Positions 61,072-64,000 of a DNA stretch of 64,000 nucleotides are shown piece by piece. The notes beneath the pieces were generated by a model. It worked only from the letters and a program-made list of their open reading frames with translations, was not told the origin of the DNA and did no database searches. This DNA comes from Planctomycetota bacterium (GTDB lineage: Bacteria > Planctomycetota > B15-G4 > JADJEK01). Positions within the stretch are counted from its first letter, which is position 1. The number at the start of each line of letters is the position of its first letter. Location of the stretch: contig JADJEK010000024.1 in NCBI GenBank assembly GCA_016709145.1, positions 62,001-126,000 on the forward strand. Reading direction: 5' to 3'. The position numbers and the translations under genes were made by a program.

Positions 61072-63402
61072 ATGGTGGCGCGATCAGGCTGGACGATCGG
61101 ACGGGTGTTGCTCGTCACGACGATCCTCGGGTTCTCGGTGCTGTTGTTCGGCGGGTACACGATCTACGAGAGCAAGGCGCCGATCCCCGGCACCGCGCGC
61201 TCCGAGTCGGGCACGGTCGTCTTCTCCGGCGCCGACGTGATGGCCGGCCAGGCGATCTACCAAGAGCACGGCCTGATGGACTGGGGCTCCGTGCTCGGGC
61301 ACGGGACGTACTTCGGCCCGGACTTCACGGCCGAGATGCTGCACCGTCGCGTCCTGCTCCTGCGCGACACGTTGGCCCGCGAGCGATTCCAGCTCGGCTA
61401 CGCCGAACTCCGCGTCGAACAGCAGGACGCGATCGCCGCCGAGGTCAAACGCGTCGTCAAGACCAACCGCTACGACGCGGCGACCGACCAACTCACGCTG
61501 AGCGCCGCGGATGCCACGGTGTTCACGCAGTTGGCAGCCGCCGTCCAAGAGCGGTTCACGCACGGCGAGGATGCGCGTGGGCTCCAGCGTGACGTGCTCG
61601 CGCAGTGCGCGGAGGCCACGAGCGTCGCCGAAGCCGCGCATCGGCTGACGGCGTTCTTCTGGTGGACGTCGTGGCTCGCGGGCGCGACGCGCCACGGCGA
61701 CGACAAGACGTATACGAACAACTGGCCGTTCGATCCCGACGCCGGCAACGTCAGCTCGACCAGCGCGATGCTGTGGAGCGCGGTGTCGGTCGGTCTGCTG
61801 CTGCTGTTCCTGCCGCTCGTGGTCCTCGCGTACGTCCGTGGCAAGTATCGAATGGAGGACGCGTACCCCGAAGGCACGTTCCCGAAGCAGGAGCTGTCGT
61901 GGCTGCCCGTGTATCCGAGTCAGCGCAAGACGCTGAAGTACTTCGTCACGGCCGGCGCGTTGTTCCTGCTGCAGGCGATGCTCGGTGGCTACCTCGCGCA
62001 CGGCTACGTCGAAGGCAACAGCTTCTATGGAATCGACTTGTCGACCGTGCTGCCGTTCAACGTCGCGAAGACGTGGCACCTGCAGCTCGCGGTGTTCTGG
62101 ATCGCGACCTGCTGGCTCGGGCTCGGCATCTACGTAGCGCCGTTGATCGGCGGTCGTGAGCCGAAGCATCAAGGCTTGCTCGTCGACGTGTTGTGGGGCG
62201 CTCTCGTCGTCGTCGCGCTCGGCTCGCTGGCCGGCGAGTGGATGGGCGTGCACGGGATGCTCGGCAAGGCGTGGTGGCTGCTCGGCCACAGCGGCTGGGA
62301 GATCATCGAGCTCGGCATGATCTGGAAAGCGCTGCTCGCCGTCGGCTTCGGCCTGTGGCTGTTCATCGTCGTGCGCGCGGTCAAGGACGCGCTTGCCTCC
62401 GATCACGAGCGCAAGGACCTCGTGCGCCTGTTCGTGATCAGCGCGGTCTCGATCCCGGCGATGTTCGCTGCGTCGTTCCTGATCACGCCCGGCACGCACC
62501 TGACGATGGCCGACTACTGGCGCTGGTGGATCATCCACCTGTGGGTGGAAGGCATGTTCGAGGTGTTCACGGTCGTCGTCGCGGCGATCCTGTTCGTCAA
62601 CATGGGACTGGTGACGCGGCTGTCCGCGGCGCGCGCGGTGAAGTTCCAGTTGGTGATCCTGCTCGGCTCGGGCCTGATCGGGACCGGTCATCACTACTAC
62701 TGGATCGGCGCCGACGACTTCTGGATCTCGATGGGCAGCGTGTTCAGCGGTCTCGAAGTCATCCCGCTGACGTTGCTCGCGGTCGAAGCCGTCGATCAAT
62801 GGCGCACCATGAAGACCGCCGGGGCGGACTTTCCCTACAAGCACACGTTCGCCTTCCTCATCGCCGTGGCGTTCTGGAACATGTTCGGCGCGGGCGTGCT
62901 CGGGTTCCTGATCAACCTTCCGATCGTGAACTACTACGAGCACGGTTCGTTCCTGACCGCGAACCACGGCCACGGCGCGTTGATGGGAGTGTTCGGCATG
63001 CTGGCGCTGGCGCTCGCGCTCTACTGCGTGCGCAACGTCGTGACCGAGCGCGGCTTCGCGGCGAAGTTGTTCCGGTTGTCGTTCTGGGGTCTGAACGTCG
63101 GCCTGATGGGCATGATCGTCGTGACGCTGACGCCGATCGGGATCATGCAGCTCGTCGAGTCGGCGAACCACGGCTTCTGGTCGGCGCGGACGCTCGAGTT
63201 CTATCGAAATCCGACCGTGCATACCCTGCTGTGGCTGCGCATGCTGCCGGACATGGTGTTCATCGGCCTCGGCGTCGTGCCGATGCTCGCAGGACTCGCG
63301 TGGTCGCTGCGCCACATGCGTCCGGCGACCCCGATCGAGGAGCCGGTGCGACGTGAGCTGCGCAAGCTCGCGCCTCCGCTCGCCGAGACGATCCACGGCT
63401 GA
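61072..63402 (+). CDS. norZ: Quinol-dependent nitric oxide reductase (qNOR, NorZ type)
   Basis: 776 residues from the ATG at 61072. It reduces NO to N2O in the membrane, taking electrons from quinol. An N-terminal helix plus a ~200-residue exterior NorC-like domain without a CxxCH heme c motif is the qNOR signature. The NorB-like part has about twelve more helices with the metal-ligand histidines visible in KTWHLQLAVFW, WWIIHLWVEGMFEVF, GTGHHYYWIG and NHGHGALMG. It stands alone without nir or nos genes, so NO detoxification is more likely than full denitrification. Confidence 0.95.
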   Translation: MVARSGWTIGRVLLVTTILGFSVLLFGGYTIYESKAPIPGTARSESGTVVFSGADVMAGQAIYQEHGLMDWGSVLGHGTYFGPDFTAEMLHRRVLLLRDTLARERFQLGYAELRVEQQDAIAAEVKRVVKTNRYDAATDQLTLSAADATVFTQLAAAVQERFTHGEDARGLQRDVLAQCAEATSVAEAAHRLTAFFWWTSWLAGATRHGDDKTYTNNWPFDPDAGNVSSTSAMLWSAVSVGLLLLFLPLVVLAYVRGKYRMEDAYPEGTFPKQELSWLPVYPSQRKTLKYFVTAGALFLLQAMLGGYLAHGYVEGNSFYGIDLSTVLPFNVAKTWHLQLAVFWIATCWLGLGIYVAPLIGGREPKHQGLLVDVLWGALVVVALGSLAGEWMGVHGMLGKAWWLLGHSGWEIIELGMIWKALLAVGFGLWLFIVVRAVKDALASDHERKDLVRLFVISAVSIPAMFAASFLITPGTHLTMADYWRWWIIHLWVEGMFEVFTVVVAAILFVNMGLVTRLSAARAVKFQLVILLGSGLIGTGHHYYWIGADDFWISMGSVFSGLEVIPLTLLAVEAVDQWRTMKTAGADFPYKHTFAFLIAVAFWNMFGAGVLGFLINLPIVNYYEHGSFLTANHGHGALMGVFGMLALALALYCVRNVVTERGFAAKLFRLSFWGLNVGLMGMIVVTLTPIGIMQLVESANHGFWSARTLEFYRNPTVHTLLWLRMLPDMVFIGLGVVPMLAGLAWSLRHMRPATPIEEPVRRELRKLAPPLAETIHG

Positions 63403-63429
63403 CGCTGGCTCCGATACGACCGAAGCGGA

Positions 63430-63489
63430 CGAAGCAGCCGCCGGCATTCTTGTCCGGCCAGCCGGACAGGATTGCCGGCGGCTACTTCG
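63430..63489. terminator. Long near-perfect palindrome, probable bidirectional terminator
   Basis: Arms of 29 bp (63430-63458 and 63461-63489) are reverse complements apart from two wobbles and one mismatch, with a 2-nt loop. It sits between the convergent stops of the NO reductase (63402) and the membrane protein (63496), where it can end both transcripts. Confidence 0.8.
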
Positions 63490-63495
63490 TCCGGA

Positions 63496-64000
63496 TCAGG
63501 CTGCGCGGACGACTCGCGTCAGCGCCGTGAAGCCGATGAGGTAGATCACGGCGGCCGCGACGAACACGACCGTGAAACCGACCGCCATGCTGGCGACGAT
63601 GCACGCGAGCGACGCGAACACCGACGAGAAGCCGTTGATCGCCCACGCCCACGGGACGAGTTGCGGCGACGTCGCTTCGAGAGCGCGCACGCCGGTCGGG
63701 AACGGCATGCCGAGCACGATTCCGATCGGCGCCAGCAGCAGCACGACCGCGAGCACGCGGACGCCGAAGCCGAGCCCGAGCAACATCGGCGGAAACACGT
63801 TCATGCCGATCGCCGTGACGACGATCAGAGCGGCCACGACGAGCCCGAGCCGCGTCAGCGTCTTCGGGCAGCGTGCGTCGAGCTTCGCCGCGAGGAACGA
63901 CCCGATGCCCGCGAAGCCGAGCAGCGAGCTCAAGACGACCGACAGCGCGTAGGTCGGATGCCCGAGCACGATGACGACCTTCTGCATCAGCACGATCTCG
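63496..64000 (-). CDS. C-terminal part of a multi-pass membrane protein, fused MFS/spermidine synthase-like
   Basis: The frame is open to the right edge, so the start is outside the window; 168 residues are visible. They form about five to six hydrophobic helices. The motif GMPFPTGVRALE followed by VPWAWAINGFSSVFAS is typical of the membrane half of large SpeE-like fused proteins, in which a spermidine-synthase-like domain sits between helix bundles. Whether this one makes polyamines cannot be judged from the visible part. Confidence 0.75.
   Translation of the reverse strand, partial: EIVLMQKVVIVLGHPTYALSVVLSSLLGFAGIGSFLAAKLDARCPKTLTRLGLVVAALIVVTAIGMNVFPPMLLGLGFGVRVLAVVLLLAPIGIVLGMPFPTGVRALEATSPQLVPWAWAINGFSSVFASLACIVASMAVGFTVVFVAAAVIYLIGFTALTRVVRAA

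Noticed and set aside
1..64000. tRNA and rRNA genes
   Set aside because: No T-loop-like ggttcgaatcc context with matching acceptor arms and no rRNA-like blocks were noticed; a covariance-model scan was not possible here.

Overview
The window is a GC-rich bacterial chromosome segment packed with protein genes on both strands. No rRNA, tRNA, CRISPR array, prophage or transposase gene was seen. The gene set points to a planctomycete, possibly of the Poly30/Pla163-like lineages. The markers are secreted FG-GAP proteins with a shared C-terminal domain, several ECF-type sigma factors (one beside a Ser/Thr kinase, one fused to a huge membrane-anchored tail), large secreted beta-propeller proteins and many GTG starts. 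This placement is inference from gene content, not a phylogeny.

Layout. 1-2.9 kb: the end of a STAND-type NTPase whose C-terminus is 13 near-identical 40-residue repeats, with frame breaks. 2.9-8.6 kb: a GDSL esterase, a GNAT acetyltransferase, an AlkD-like protein bracketed by 30-bp REP-like palindromes, and a two-gene ABC exporter (ATPase plus FtsX-like permease). 8.6-14.7 kb: an orphan MraZ-like regulator and two FG-GAP secreted paralogues, one carrying compensating frameshifts. 14.9-18.3 kb: three GT4 glycosyltransferases in an operon. 18.4-27.6 kb: a patatin-like lipoprotein, two polytopic membrane proteins, an FHA protein, DAHP synthase, an AI-2E family permease and a DJ-1/thioredoxin-like fusion. 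27.6-37.6 kb: an SGNH membrane protein, a small coiled-coil protein, SpeA arginine decarboxylase, and two tail-to-tail radical SAM/SPASM genes (one fused to a propeller-like domain) with a methyltransferase. 37.8-48.2 kb: a signalling cluster with a sigma factor opposite a kinase, a beta-helix secreted protein, a sigma factor plus membrane protein pair, and a sigma factor fused to carboxypeptidase-regulatory-like domains. 48.2-53.0 kb: a GlcG/HbpS protein, two small unknowns, a GH63-like glucosidase and an aquaporin. 53.0-59.9 kb: two tandem 1100-residue secreted beta-propeller paralogues. 60.2-63.4 kb: a Crp/Fnr regulator and quinol nitric oxide reductase with an FNR/DNR-like box between them. 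The right edge holds the C-terminus of a SpeE-like multi-pass membrane protein.

The strongest unexpected signal is at 41834-43090. A secreted thioredoxin-like gene is interrupted by one in-frame TGA in a Cys-Thr-TGA motif, followed at the right distance by a small hairpin with a G-rich loop. It is best read as a selenoprotein with a C-x-U redox motif. Frame-breaking indels occur in only two genes here (the STAND gene and one FG-GAP gene), both in or next to repeated DNA. They always restore the original frame, so assembly error is a live alternative to decay.
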